From the IMG/VR virus record IMGVR_UViG_3300020433_000002, positions 20,506 to 84,505 of that record: 64,000 bases of DNA; one strand, 5' to 3'. Positions within the stretch are counted from its first letter, which is position 1. Every line of letters starts with the position of its first letter. Under the pieces are notes generated by a model, which was given only the letters and a program-made list of their open reading frames with translations, was not told the origin of the DNA and made no database searches. This stretch comes from a virus. Shown here one piece after another: positions 35,329-45,716 of the stretch. Position numbers and translations under genes: made by a program.

Positions 35329-35649
35329 ATGGTAAATACATTTGTGATAGAAACCACTTACTGTTGGTACAGTGAGGAACTTGAAGGTACGATTGAAAGA
35401 ATCGTTTTGATGTATTTCATTAACGGTATTCCTTTTACCTATGATGAACTGGAAGATTTGGATCGAACAGAAGAAGATCTTCCAATGATTACAACTATTG
35501 CTGATTATGAAAGACGATATACAACTGATGAATTGTACAAATATTATGCATATTTAATGTATGAGGAAATGCATCCAATGGTATTTCCGATAGAATTAGA
35601 AAACCCAGAAGATCTTCCTCCCGATTTCGTGGAAGAAGAGGAGTTCTAG
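35329..35649 (+). CDS. Acidic hypothetical protein (106 aa)
   Basis: Very rich in Glu, Asp and Tyr (RRYTTDELYKYYAYLMYEEM) with an acidic end (EEEEF). Third gene of the short unit driven from 34943. Not recognised; strong negative charge could suit DNA mimicry or protein binding, which is speculation. Confidence 0.6.
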   Translation: MVNTFVIETTYCWYSEELEGTIERIVLMYFINGIPFTYDELEDLDRTEEDLPMITTIADYERRYTTDELYKYYAYLMYEEMHPMVFPIELENPEDLPPDFVEEEEF

Positions 35650-35699
35650 GGTGACTAAATAACTTATAGTAATAATTTTAGTAGTCATAAGGAAAACTC

Positions 35700-38600
35700 A
35701 TGCCTCTGAATAAATTAGATAATTTCATAAAGAACACTGAAGGCCGTATTCTTTATGTGAGTCCAAGCGATTTAGACTCAACCGATAGTATTAGTAATGA
35801 AGGTAATTCTCTTGCTAGACCATTTAAGACCGTTCAAAGAGCACTGCTAGAAGCGGCTAGATTTTCTTATGTTAAAGGAAGAAGTAATGATGAGATAGCT
35901 AAAACCACTATAGTATTATATCCTGGTGAGCATATTATTGATAACAGGCCAGGTTATAGAATTTTTAATGAAAATGGAGTTGCTAAAGTTCAACCAGCTG
36001 GTGGTGGAACAGTATCTAATGCATTAACAACTTTAGATTTAAACCTAACAAGTAATTTTGATTTAACACAAGCAGATAATATACTCTACAAATTTAATAG
36101 TGTTTATGGTGGTATTATTCTACCTAGAGGAACATCTATTGTTGGTATGGATCTTAGAAAAACTAGGATAAGACCTAAGTATGTTCCAAACCCAACTGAT
36201 CCAAATGTAGCTCATTCAGCAATCTTCAGAATGACTGGTACTTGCTATTTCTGGCAGTTCAGTTTATTTGATGGAGATGATTTAGGATTAGTATATACAG
36301 ACCCAGCTAACTTTGCAAAAACAGCAAGTCCAATATTCTCACACCATAAATTATCATGTTTTGAATATGCTGATGGTATCAATTTTGTAACTCTTGGTAA
36401 TACCACATATGATATTACAGACCTTGATATGTATTACGCTAAGATAGGTAATGCATATAATGTAGGTTCTGGAAGAGAAATTGAAAGTACTCAGAAATAT
36501 CCAGCAGATCCTCTTGCTTTCTGGCCACGAAGACCAGAATTTGAAATTGTTGGTGCTTTTGCTGCTGATCCTATCACATTAACAAGTATTAGAGCTGGAG
36601 ACGAAGCAGGTGTAACTAACGTAGTTACTGCAAAAACCTCTAGAGCTCATGGATATAATGTAGGTACACCAATTAAAGTCAGGGGTGTTACTCCAACAAA
36701 CTATAATATATCTGCTACAGTTACCAGTGTAAGTAATAGTGATGATACGGTATTTACATATACATTACCGAATCCACCACTTACTCTGATTCCAGGTAAT
36801 ACTTCAGCAGCAACAGTAACAGTTGAAACTGATACTGTACTAGGTGCATCACCATATGTGTTTAACTTATCAATGCGTTCAGTCTATGGTATGAACGGTA
36901 TGAACATTGATGGTTCAAAGGCCACAGGATTCAAATCTATAGTTGTTGCTCAGTTTACGGGAATATCACTACAGAAAGATGATAGAGCATTTGTAAAATA
37001 TAATCCAGTTGCAAGAACCTATGATGGTATTTCATTAGCATCGGTAGTTGATGGAGCAGCACTGGCAGCTGAATCATCTGCAACTGCAACAGGGGAAGCA
37101 TATCATTTAGATTCTTCTGCAATTTATAGAAAGGGATGGGAAACTGCTCATATTAAACTTACTAATGATGCTGTTGCTCAGGTTGTTTCTGTTTTCGCTA
37201 TTGGATTTGCAAATCATTTCCTTACAGAGAGTGGTGCTGACCAATCAATTACAAACTCCAACTCAAACTTTGGACAATTATCTCTTGTTTCTGATGGATT
37301 TAAGAAAAATGCATTTGAGAAAGATAATAAAGCATTCATTACTTCTATCATTCCTCCAAGAAAAATAGAAACAACCAGTAAGGATCTTGACTGGTTAGCT
37401 ATTGATAAGGCCAAAACACTTGCTGTTGGTGATAATGCTAAGTTATTCCTAGATGGATATACAAGTGCTGATATTTTACCACCCGTTAATACTCAAGGTT
37501 TTAAAGTAGGTGCGAAGGTAGGAGATGTTCTATTTCTACTTGTAGGTGGTAGTGAAAGATCTGCACAAATTTTAATGCCTGATGGTAGTAGTTCTGTAAA
37601 AGAATATAGAGTAAGCAGTGTTGATGAATTACTTGATAGTTTTACTATTGGTACTAATACACTAGATACTGGTGAGAAAGTTGTTATTACCAGTGATGAT
37701 GGTGATTTACCAGAGAACATAACAAATACTGAACTCTATTTTGCTATTAGAGCTGGTAGTAATGATATTAAATTAGCAGCATCCGAGACAGATGCTATTG
37801 CTGGAAAGGCAATTGATATTGCTGGTGGTACTAATCTTAGAATTTTCTCAAGAGTATCTGATAAAGTTTCTGGAGATTTAGGTCACCCAGTGCAATTTGA
37901 TGCTACTGAAGGTCAGTGGTATATTAATACTAATAATAGTAGTGGTTCTGGTGGAATATATGCTGCTTTAAGCACTGTGGGACTAATCCCAGAAGATGTT
38001 ACTACTGCTACGTTTATCAAGAGAATTGATGATACAAGAAGTTTAGATGAAAAAGTTTATAAGATAAGGGTTGTAATACCTAAGGAACTACAAAATGCTA
38101 AGAATCCAGAAAATGGATTCGTAATACAGGAATCAAGTAGTACAGGTGCTAGATCTGACGCAGACTTTACCTTTAATAATACTCTAACAACGAGTGATTA
38201 TGAATTTGATAAGAATCCAAGATTTATTGCTACATGTAATTCTTCATCTACAACTGGTATCTGTTCTATTAGATCAGAGTTACCTCATAATGTAACTGAG
38301 GGTGATACTATTATTGTTAAAAATGTAACTGATAGTGTTAATACCACTGGTGTTGCTAATACAGGATATAATGGAACATATAAAGTATTGACTGTGCATA
38401 ATTCCATGGAATTTGCATATCAACCCACTACTTTACATGGTCTTAAGTCTACGAACGATACATCACAAAGAGATCTAACATTACCTAGATTTGAAAAGAA
38501 TAATCTACAGACAAACCTTTATATCTACAGAGCTCTAAAGATCTCAAATTATGTTCAAGATAAGCAAGATGGAGTATATCACATCTATGCACTATCATCA

Positions 38601-41339
38601 GATCATACAATTGATACTGAGTTTCTTGACTATAGATACAGTCAAAACGTATCTGACTTATATCCACAGTTAGATAGAGATAATCCAGACGATAACCCTA
38701 AAGCATCAAAATCTTATGCTTTAAGATCTCCTATTGGTGATGTTTCTACTAATGATCTTAAAAAGAGTTTGACCAGAGAAAGTACAGACTCCTTTATTAA
38801 AGCATTGGGTATAGGTATTACTTTATCAAATGCTCCAACTGGTGCAAACCCAACACTAACCTTTAGTAGAAGACATGGATATGCAGGTATTGTAACTGGA
38901 TCTATAACTAATCAAGGTAATAGTTATGCTGATGGTGAATATTTCAACATAAAATTATTAAATTCCTCAATAAGTGGCCCTTGGAGAGGTGCTACTGCTA
39001 GAGTAAGTATTGCTTCTAGTCAAATTACCAGTGTAGATATTCAATCAAAAGGTGCTGGATATGCTGCTGGTGATTTATATTTTGATCCAACATTTATTGG
39101 TGGTGATGGAACTGCTAGATATTCAATTACAAATGCAGGTATTACATCTGCTGTTGGAAACGTAGCACAGTTTACTGGTATTGGTGTAACTCAAGACCAG
39201 TACTTTAGAATAACTAGTGTTCCTAACGACACTCAGATTGCTATTGCTAAGACAGTTGGTGGCCCTGAGTTACAGGCAGGTCAATATGTATTTAATACTG
39301 GTAGAGCAGTAGAAATTGATAGTAGTAGTTTTGATGTTACAACTGGAATAACAACATTCAATTGTGTAAACAGTCATGGTTTGGCTGCAGGTAATAGTTT
39401 CACAATAGTTGATACAAATGAACACAATTTAGGCTCATATGTTGTTAACTCTGCTGTAGGTGTTACTACATTCAATGCAGTGACTGGAACTAGTGTAGGA
39501 GCTCCTGTATTTGCATATAAGTATGGTCTTAACTCTAACGAAAAACTTTCAGATAAATCTAATGAGAACCTAAGTGCACGTGCAGTACCTATCTTAGATA
39601 GTGAAAGTGCAACTACTATTGATTCAATTCCATCAAGTGGTATTACTACAGTTGCAGTAACAGGTGTTGATAATATAATTAGTAGATTCCCATATGGTTC
39701 TTACATTCAAATCAATAGTGAGATAATGAGAGTTGCTTCCAAGACTATTGTTGGAAGTGATCAACTTCAAGTTATTAGAGGTGTATTTGCAACAGGTATC
39801 CAAACACACACTGCTGGTTCTGTAATTAAGAAGATTAAACCAATACCTGTTGAATTTAGAAGACCATCTATTCTTAGAGCATCTGGTCATACATTTGAAT
39901 ATCTTGGTTACGGGCCAGGAAACTACTCAACTGCACTTCCACAGGTTCAAGACAGAACTCTTACTGAGAAGGAAGAATTCTTAGTTCAGTCACAGGAAAA
40001 ATCTGGTGGTGTTGTTGTTTACACTGGTATGAACAACAAAGGTGACTTCTATATTGGAAACCAGAAGAAATCATCTGCTACTGGTGAGGAGACAACATTC
40101 GATACTCCAATTCCAACTGTAACTGGTGAAACACCTGCAAGATTAAGTGCTGTATTTGATGAAGTAACTGTTAAAGAAAGAATAGTTGTTGAAGGTGGTG
40201 ACTCTGGAGACATTCTATCTTCCTTTGATGGCCCAACTACATTCAATAAGAGTGTTAAGATCAACAACCCTCTAAAAGTAACAGGTCAAACTCAATTAGT
40301 TAGCCCTGTTGATTCAACCAGTAAAGAATCAGGTTCTCTTATAGTTACTGGTGGTGTTGGTATTGGTAGTAATCTCTTTGTTGCTGGTGAAAATGTTGCA
40401 ATCTCAACTACAACTGGTGCAATTATTGTAGAGAAAGGTGGTGTTGGTATTGCTAAGAGCATACATGTTGGTGAAGGTGGTTTCTATGGTGGTGAGGTTC
40501 ATGCTACTAAATTTGTAGGTGATGGAACTCTACTAACTGGTGTTGAAATGCCTGGTGGTTCAATAGGTACTGTATTCTATGATGGTAATTTGATTGGTTT
40601 CGGTGCAAGTACTGGAACTCCTGATATGCGGATTGGTCATGATGGAGCAAATTCTATAATTAAAGAGGAAGGTACAGGAAATCTATTCTTACAAAGTGAT
40701 GGTAATGTAAAAATTACAAACGTTGGTGCAAGTCCAAGTAAGGTTTCTATTGATTGTAATACCGATGGAGCTGTACAAATAAACCATAACAACTCAATAC
40801 GATTTAAGACTTACTCAGGTGGTGTTGAGATTGGTGATCAAACTTCTAATGGAAACATACGTGCTCGTGGTGATATTACTGCATACTATTCCTCTGACGC
40901 ATCATTAAAAGATAATGTTCGTACTATTCATGATCCTCTTGAGAAAGTAATGCAAATTTCTGGTAATACATTTACTTGGAAAGAAAATGATGCTGGTCAT
41001 GAAGGTGAGGATACTGGTGTAATTGCACAAGAAATTGAAGCACTTGGATTACCAGGAATTGTTATTACCAGAGAAAATGGTAAGAAAGCAGTTCGTTATG
41101 AAAAATTAGTTCCACTTCTTATTGAAGCAATTAAGGAACTTAGCACAAAACTTGAAGTGCTTGCTGCTACACCAGACATTATGGCTGCTGTAGGAATGCT
41201 TAATGATATCACACAAGATAGAAATAAGATGATGGAAGAGAGATTGGAAAGGCAAAACCAATCTAAAAAGGATACTGGAAATCCTAATCAAGGCCCTGTC
41301 GGATGGTCGGAACCAATTCCACCCAAAGACGGAATATAA
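35700..41339 (+). CDS. Giant tail fibre with C-terminal S74 self-cleaving chaperone
   Basis: This 1879-residue protein starts MPLNKLDNFIKN. The N-terminal part has a pectin-lyase-like start (GNSLARPFKTVQRALLEAAR, TTIVLYPGEHIIDNRPGY). A long array of Ig-like HG-x3-G-x-x-I modules follows (around residues 315, 860 and 1225), then trimer-fibre repeats (GGVGIGSNLFVAGENVAIST). The end is a peptidase S74 intramolecular chaperone with Ser1732-Asp-x-x-Leu-Lys1737, the Ser-Lys dyad that cuts off about the last 148 residues after folding. An ACTAAATA box lies at 35654. Confidence 0.85.
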   Translation: MPLNKLDNFIKNTEGRILYVSPSDLDSTDSISNEGNSLARPFKTVQRALLEAARFSYVKGRSNDEIAKTTIVLYPGEHIIDNRPGYRIFNENGVAKVQPAGGGTVSNALTTLDLNLTSNFDLTQADNILYKFNSVYGGIILPRGTSIVGMDLRKTRIRPKYVPNPTDPNVAHSAIFRMTGTCYFWQFSLFDGDDLGLVYTDPANFAKTASPIFSHHKLSCFEYADGINFVTLGNTTYDITDLDMYYAKIGNAYNVGSGREIESTQKYPADPLAFWPRRPEFEIVGAFAADPITLTSIRAGDEAGVTNVVTAKTSRAHGYNVGTPIKVRGVTPTNYNISATVTSVSNSDDTVFTYTLPNPPLTLIPGNTSAATVTVETDTVLGASPYVFNLSMRSVYGMNGMNIDGSKATGFKSIVVAQFTGISLQKDDRAFVKYNPVARTYDGISLASVVDGAALAAESSATATGEAYHLDSSAIYRKGWETAHIKLTNDAVAQVVSVFAIGFANHFLTESGADQSITNSNSNFGQLSLVSDGFKKNAFEKDNKAFITSIIPPRKIETTSKDLDWLAIDKAKTLAVGDNAKLFLDGYTSADILPPVNTQGFKVGAKVGDVLFLLVGGSERSAQILMPDGSSSVKEYRVSSVDELLDSFTIGTNTLDTGEKVVITSDDGDLPENITNTELYFAIRAGSNDIKLAASETDAIAGKAIDIAGGTNLRIFSRVSDKVSGDLGHPVQFDATEGQWYINTNNSSGSGGIYAALSTVGLIPEDVTTATFIKRIDDTRSLDEKVYKIRVVIPKELQNAKNPENGFVIQESSSTGARSDADFTFNNTLTTSDYEFDKNPRFIATCNSSSTTGICSIRSELPHNVTEGDTIIVKNVTDSVNTTGVANTGYNGTYKVLTVHNSMEFAYQPTTLHGLKSTNDTSQRDLTLPRFEKNNLQTNLYIYRALKISNYVQDKQDGVYHIYALSSDHTIDTEFLDYRYSQNVSDLYPQLDRDNPDDNPKASKSYALRSPIGDVSTNDLKKSLTRESTDSFIKALGIGITLSNAPTGANPTLTFSRRHGYAGIVTGSITNQGNSYADGEYFNIKLLNSSISGPWRGATARVSIASSQITSVDIQSKGAGYAAGDLYFDPTFIGGDGTARYSITNAGITSAVGNVAQFTGIGVTQDQYFRITSVPNDTQIAIAKTVGGPELQAGQYVFNTGRAVEIDSSSFDVTTGITTFNCVNSHGLAAGNSFTIVDTNEHNLGSYVVNSAVGVTTFNAVTGTSVGAPVFAYKYGLNSNEKLSDKSNENLSARAVPILDSESATTIDSIPSSGITTVAVTGVDNIISRFPYGSYIQINSEIMRVASKTIVGSDQLQVIRGVFATGIQTHTAGSVIKKIKPIPVEFRRPSILRASGHTFEYLGYGPGNYSTALPQVQDRTLTEKEEFLVQSQEKSGGVVVYTGMNNKGDFYIGNQKKSSATGEETTFDTPIPTVTGETPARLSAVFDEVTVKERIVVEGGDSGDILSSFDGPTTFNKSVKINNPLKVTGQTQLVSPVDSTSKESGSLIVTGGVGIGSNLFVAGENVAISTTTGAIIVEKGGVGIAKSIHVGEGGFYGGEVHATKFVGDGTLLTGVEMPGGSIGTVFYDGNLIGFGASTGTPDMRIGHDGANSIIKEEGTGNLFLQSDGNVKITNVGASPSKVSIDCNTDGAVQINHNNSIRFKTYSGGVEIGDQTSNGNIRARGDITAYYSSDASLKDNVRTIHDPLEKVMQISGNTFTWKENDAGHEGEDTGVIAQEIEALGLPGIVITRENGKKAVRYEKLVPLLIEAIKELSTKLEVLAATPDIMAAVGMLNDITQDRNKMMEERLERQNQSKKDTGNPNQGPVGWSEPIPPKDGI

Positions 41340-41342
41340 ATA
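41335..41342 (+). promoter_or_regulatory. T4-type late promoter (TATAAATA)
   Basis: Exact TATAAATA over the stop codon of the S74 fibre, 19 nt before the next ATG. Confidence 0.75.
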
Positions 41343-41361
41343 ACAATAAAATCTAGGCTCA

Positions 41362-43356
41362 ATGGCAAATTATAATAAGTCATTTAATTTCAGAAATGGT
41401 GTACAGGTTGATAGTGATAACTTCATAGTCAACGCTAGTGGCTTGGTTGGAATTGGAACGTCAATTCCAATACGATTCCTAGATGTCCACGGAACCTCTG
41501 CTCTGCGTGGTCAGACAGACGTTACTGGAATAACAAGTACTAGTGCTTTACGTGTTGCGGGAATCGCTACATTCCATGGTGATGTTGGTATAGGAACCAC
41601 AAATCCTACAGGTAATGCGTTAATGGGGAACACCAATGTACTTAATGTTGGTGTTGTAACTGCTAATTATTTCTATGGTAGTGGTTTGTATATGGATGAT
41701 ATTGTCGGTTTCACAACCGATGGTTGGATTGTTCATCAAGCTAAAAATACTGTTGGTACAAGAACTGGTATTGCTACACACTTAAAGGTTGGTATTGGAA
41801 CAACTGAAGCAGATAATGCTTATGATTTAATGATTGGACAGAATCCAACAACTGCTGGTCTAGAAGGTATTGGATTTATAGGAGAGACAGGAGATAGTTC
41901 AGGTTTTGGTAATCAAATAATAATGAGTGGCCAAATAAAGGCAAACTCTTTTGTTGGTATTGGTACTGAATTAACACAATTAAATGCAAGTTATCTTGCA
42001 AGTGGTACGATTAGTAATAATAGACTTCCAGTAATAGATAACACTAAGTTTCCTGATCCAACTATTCTTAATAGTGGTAATGGTACATTACGGGCTAAAT
42101 TTGTAAACTTAGATGCGTCAGTAGGTGTTGTAACCGCAGGTATATTCACAGGTACATCTTCTAAATTCTATGGTCAGCATATTGGTGATGTAACTGGTAA
42201 TGCCGATACTGCAACTACATTGAATAGTAATTCAAATGTAAAAACTTCTGGAACATTAGATGCAAGAACACAAGTTGGTGCAGCATTAAGTGTTTCTGAA
42301 TCAATAGGTCTTTGTACATCATCCCCTAATGGTGAATTACATATATGTGGGGTTGATACAACTGGTGCAGCTACTATACAAGTAACAAGCCCTGAGCAAG
42401 CATCTCAATTAATCTTAGGATTAAATGCTAATGCACAGGATAATAACAATGGAATCCTTCAGTATGGTAATAGAAGTGCAGGGTTACCATATAGTCAGCC
42501 AGGTTCACTAGATCTTATTAACTATAGTAATGGTACTCATCAGGGTAATGTTAACTTCTACTGTGATGGTGGTGGTGTTGGAGTTAATACAGGAAGTTTC
42601 TACTGGCATGGTGATGGTTCTACTAGATTAGCGGCTCTTACTTATGAAGGTAATTTTGGTATAGGAGTTACAAATCCACAACTGAAGCTAGAAGTCAATG
42701 GTATAGGTACATTTGTAAGTAGTGCATTTGTTGGTTATGATCTTCAAGTTTCTAATGATTTGAGGGTTATGAGTGGTGTTGCAACTGCTCCTGCATTTAT
42801 AGGAAACTTCTATGGTGCGGATTCAACAAGTGTCGTTGACATTACATCTATTGGTTGTACAAACTTAAATGTAGCTGGTGTTACTACTATTAGTTACATA
42901 AGTTTAGGTATTGGTGGTACTATCCTTATTGGTGACCAAATGCAATTATATGGTGATGCTGCTTCACAGGGGAATTTAATTATCTCTGATGGTAGTGGAG
43001 AAGGTGGTAATATGAGTTGGTTTGATGATAGTGGTTATCTTGGTATCAAAACTGATACTAATTATTCAGATGCTTCAGGGCCAGGTTCTATTGGACTTGC
43101 TTGTGATCGAGGTGCAATATTCCGTACATTTATTGGTGTTGGTCGAACTAGCCCAACAGCTGGTGTTGACTTCTCAACTGCTAGTGACGACATCACAAGA
43201 AGATTCATGGTGTTACCAAAACTTACTACTACCCAAAGAAATAACTTAGCTGGTGCAGCAGTCACTGATGGTGCCTTGATTTATAATATCACTACAGATC
43301 ATTTGCAGTTTTATAATGGATCTTCTTGGAGAGAAATAACTGATACATCCGCATAA
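41362..43356 (+). CDS. Tail fibre protein (664 aa)
   Basis: Fibre repeats with GVGIGTTNP- and LNVGVVTANYFYGSGL-type units, several ending in VGIGT. A variable domain lies in the middle (about residues 320-450). The end is of a common phage fibre type (MVLPKLTTTQRNNLAGAAV...LQFYNGSSWREI). There is no S74 motif. It precedes the polyglycine protein by 3 nt, so the latter may be its tip adhesin. Confidence 0.75.
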   Translation: MANYNKSFNFRNGVQVDSDNFIVNASGLVGIGTSIPIRFLDVHGTSALRGQTDVTGITSTSALRVAGIATFHGDVGIGTTNPTGNALMGNTNVLNVGVVTANYFYGSGLYMDDIVGFTTDGWIVHQAKNTVGTRTGIATHLKVGIGTTEADNAYDLMIGQNPTTAGLEGIGFIGETGDSSGFGNQIIMSGQIKANSFVGIGTELTQLNASYLASGTISNNRLPVIDNTKFPDPTILNSGNGTLRAKFVNLDASVGVVTAGIFTGTSSKFYGQHIGDVTGNADTATTLNSNSNVKTSGTLDARTQVGAALSVSESIGLCTSSPNGELHICGVDTTGAATIQVTSPEQASQLILGLNANAQDNNNGILQYGNRSAGLPYSQPGSLDLINYSNGTHQGNVNFYCDGGGVGVNTGSFYWHGDGSTRLAALTYEGNFGIGVTNPQLKLEVNGIGTFVSSAFVGYDLQVSNDLRVMSGVATAPAFIGNFYGADSTSVVDITSIGCTNLNVAGVTTISYISLGIGGTILIGDQMQLYGDAASQGNLIISDGSGEGGNMSWFDDSGYLGIKTDTNYSDASGPGSIGLACDRGAIFRTFIGVGRTSPTAGVDFSTASDDITRRFMVLPKLTTTQRNNLAGAAVTDGALIYNITTDHLQFYNGSSWREITDTSA

Positions 43357-43359
43357 ACT

Positions 43360-44382
43360 ATGGTATTACAAAGTTCTGGAGCAATCTCCTACAGCGACAT
43401 CAAAAATGAGTTTGGTGAACCAACCAATAAAAATCTTGGTGCATATAGAGTTTCACAAACTATTGGTGGATTATCTAATAGACCTCTAGACACTGGTATT
43501 CCTAAAAGTGGTGCTATATCATTTAGTGATTTTTATGGTAAGAAATTAAATATAGTAGTTAATTTCTGGAGTGGTGGTACTGTTACTAGACAACAGGCTC
43601 AAACTCAATACAATAATAATAATGTAACAGTTATTGGTGGTTTTAAAGGTAAACCTGCTGTTAACAGTACTGGATGGCAAGGTGGTAAGAAGATTATTAT
43701 TCATGTAAATAAATTAATTGGATCAGTTGTACATAATACTCAGAATAGTAGATGTGCCTTAAGAACTGGATCATGGATTGCCAATACGGATTTAGTTATT
43801 GATGTTGGTGGAGAAGGAAGAATATGGGGTGCAGGTGGTAAAGGTGGTGATGGCCGAACTAATCAAGGAACTGGTGAAAGTGGAAAAACAGGAACCAGTG
43901 CATTGGGTATTCAATATGGTGGTGGAGTAACTATAAATGTAGCAGCTGGTGGACAAATTCATCGTGGATTTGGCGGTGGAGGAGGAGGTGGCGGTGGTCA
44001 CCAATCTGATAAAGGATCACGTCGATACGCTAGTGGTGGCGGTGGCGGTGGAGGTCAAGGATATCCTGGCGGCCCACATGGAGATAGAGGAAATGGTGGT
44101 GCATTAGGTGGTAATGGTACTGATGGAAGTATATCTGCTGCTGGTAATGGTGGTGGTGGAAGTAATAATGGTGGTGAGGCTGAAGGAGGAGCTGGTGGAG
44201 AAGGAGGCTGGACAGGAGATCCCTCTGCTGACGCAGGTGGTGGTGGAGAGGATAGTAGCGGTGGAGCAGGTGGCGGTAATGGTGCTGCTATCAGAAGAAC
44301 ATCTGGAATTAGTCTAGGATCTATAACTATAAACAACTCTGGAAATATTGATGGTGCAACAAATCAAACAGGAGTTTCATAA
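43360..44382 (+). CDS. Tail fibre tip adhesin with polyglycine-rich domain
   Basis: This 340-residue protein has an N-terminal attachment domain with two SGAIS-x-SD repeats (residues 6-13 and 50-57). A globular part (70-190) follows, and then about 120 residues with more than half Gly in runs separated by short variable loops (GYPGGPHGDRGNGGALGG). This resembles the polyglycine-II sandwich of T-even gp38-type adhesins, where the variable loops bind the host receptor. Confidence 0.7.
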   Translation: MVLQSSGAISYSDIKNEFGEPTNKNLGAYRVSQTIGGLSNRPLDTGIPKSGAISFSDFYGKKLNIVVNFWSGGTVTRQQAQTQYNNNNVTVIGGFKGKPAVNSTGWQGGKKIIIHVNKLIGSVVHNTQNSRCALRTGSWIANTDLVIDVGGEGRIWGAGGKGGDGRTNQGTGESGKTGTSALGIQYGGGVTINVAAGGQIHRGFGGGGGGGGGHQSDKGSRRYASGGGGGGGQGYPGGPHGDRGNGGALGGNGTDGSISAAGNGGGGSNNGGEAEGGAGGEGGWTGDPSADAGGGGEDSSGGAGGGNGAAIRRTSGISLGSITINNSGNIDGATNQTGVS

Positions 44383-44383
44383 C

Positions 44384-44412
44384 TTGCATTTCTACGAGAC
44401 TTGATATATAAT
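44384..44412 (+). promoter_or_regulatory. Sigma-70-type promoter before the oxygenase island
   Basis: TTGCAT (44384-44389), 17 nt, TATAAT (44407-44412), just after the adhesin stop and 21 nt before the first oxygenase ATG. Confidence 0.6.
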
Positions 44413-44433
44413 AGAAATAACTGAATATTTTTC

Positions 44434-45018
44434 ATGACCACTGAAAGTGAATTAATTAGAAGATATACAGGTATCTTCTCAAAAGAGAGATGCAGAAAAA
44501 TAATGAGACACTTAGATTATTTGGAGAATAATAATCTATTGTTTTATGATAAAAGAAATCTTCATATGGAAGACCATATGACTCTCAATGCAACTTTGGA
44601 TTATGAGATAGATTTGACTGCAACTACGAGAGTAGCAGAAGAAATACTCCCACTTCTTAAAAAACCAGTTGATGATTACTTAGAGACTGTTAGTATTCTC
44701 CGTTCAAGTAGATTCTTGTGCTATGATTGTAAGATAAAGAAAATCCCTCAAGGTGGAGGATTTCATAACTGGCATTTTGAAAATGGTGTTATAGGTGCGA
44801 CACCAAGAACTTTTGTGATACAATTATATCTTAATGATGACTTTGAGGGTGGCGAGACAGAATTTTTATATCAGAACAGAAGAGAACAAGCAGTACAGGG
44901 TGATGTTCTAATTTTCCCTGCAGGATTTACACATACACATAGGGGTAATCCACCAATAGGAGGAACAAAATATCTTGCTACAACATGGGCTATTATTCAA
45001 CCACCTGATGAACATTAA
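44434..45018 (+). CDS. 2-oxoglutarate/Fe(II) oxygenase (prolyl hydroxylase-like)
   Basis: This 194-residue protein has FHNWHFEN (His114-x-Glu116), FEGGETEFLY, then FPAGFTHTHRG with the distal His and a TKYLATTW strand with the Lys/Arg position. The usual H-x-D is H-x-E here, which still can bind iron. First gene of a run of three oxygenases with 1-nt overlaps, which must be cotranslated. Substrate unknown. Confidence 0.75.
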   Translation: MTTESELIRRYTGIFSKERCRKIMRHLDYLENNNLLFYDKRNLHMEDHMTLNATLDYEIDLTATTRVAEEILPLLKKPVDDYLETVSILRSSRFLCYDCKIKKIPQGGGFHNWHFENGVIGATPRTFVIQLYLNDDFEGGETEFLYQNRREQAVQGDVLIFPAGFTHTHRGNPPIGGTKYLATTWAIIQPPDEH

Positions 45019-45716
45019 TGGCTCAAGTTTTTAATGTATTTCCAACTACGATAGTTGTTGATGTAATGCAAGGACACAACAAATACGTCGAGGATTTTGA
45101 AAAAGTATATCATAAGTATGATTATGAACCTCAGATCCATAAAAATGGGTACGTTTATAATACTACTACCAGTGAAAACTTTGGGAATCCTTTATTACAT
45201 TTGGATGAGGAACTAGAGGATTGCTTTGGTGAGATTGCTTACAATGTGCAAAAATATATCTATGAGGTACTAGAGTATAAAAAGATATTTAATATTGTTA
45301 TTACTAAGAGTTGGTTATCTAGGTCTAGAAAATCTGAAGATGAAATTGTCTGGCATGATCATTCTGCAAGTCAAATATCCTTTGTATATTATTTAAAGAC
45401 ACCACCAAATTCACACGTATTGAAGTTTCTTACTCCTGATAATACTAATAGTGTGTTTAGAGGTAATAATACCAGTGAGTTTAAACATGGTATTGAAAAT
45501 TTTAATTTAGTAAATTCTTCTACATTCTTTATAGAACCAGTAGCGGGAAGTTTAATTATGTTTCCAAGCAGAGTAAAACATTGCACACACTCAATAGATG
45601 ATAATTTTGAGGGTGAAAGATTGGCTATTGTTGGTGATGTTACATTAGTATATAATCCTGATATTTTAGATTATTCTCAGGGATATATACATCCTAGATA
45701 CTGGAAGGTTTATTAG
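45018..45716 (+). CDS. 2-oxoglutarate/Fe(II) oxygenase-like protein
   Basis: This 232-residue protein has the segment VWHDHSASQISFVYYL (about residues 111-126), which fits the H-x-H/D and SGVYY pattern. The distal His is in FPSRVKHCTHS (about 183-192), followed by an Arg in GERLAIVGD. It overlaps neighbours by 1 nt on each side. Confidence 0.65.
   Translation: MAQVFNVFPTTIVVDVMQGHNKYVEDFEKVYHKYDYEPQIHKNGYVYNTTTSENFGNPLLHLDEELEDCFGEIAYNVQKYIYEVLEYKKIFNIVITKSWLSRSRKSEDEIVWHDHSASQISFVYYLKTPPNSHVLKFLTPDNTNSVFRGNNTSEFKHGIENFNLVNSSTFFIEPVAGSLIMFPSRVKHCTHSIDDNFEGERLAIVGDVTLVYNPDILDYSQGYIHPRYWKVY

Noticed and set aside
44055-44336. Proline-rich minus-strand frame
   Set aside because: It is the complement of the glycine codons of the adhesin (GGN read as NCC); no ribosome site.
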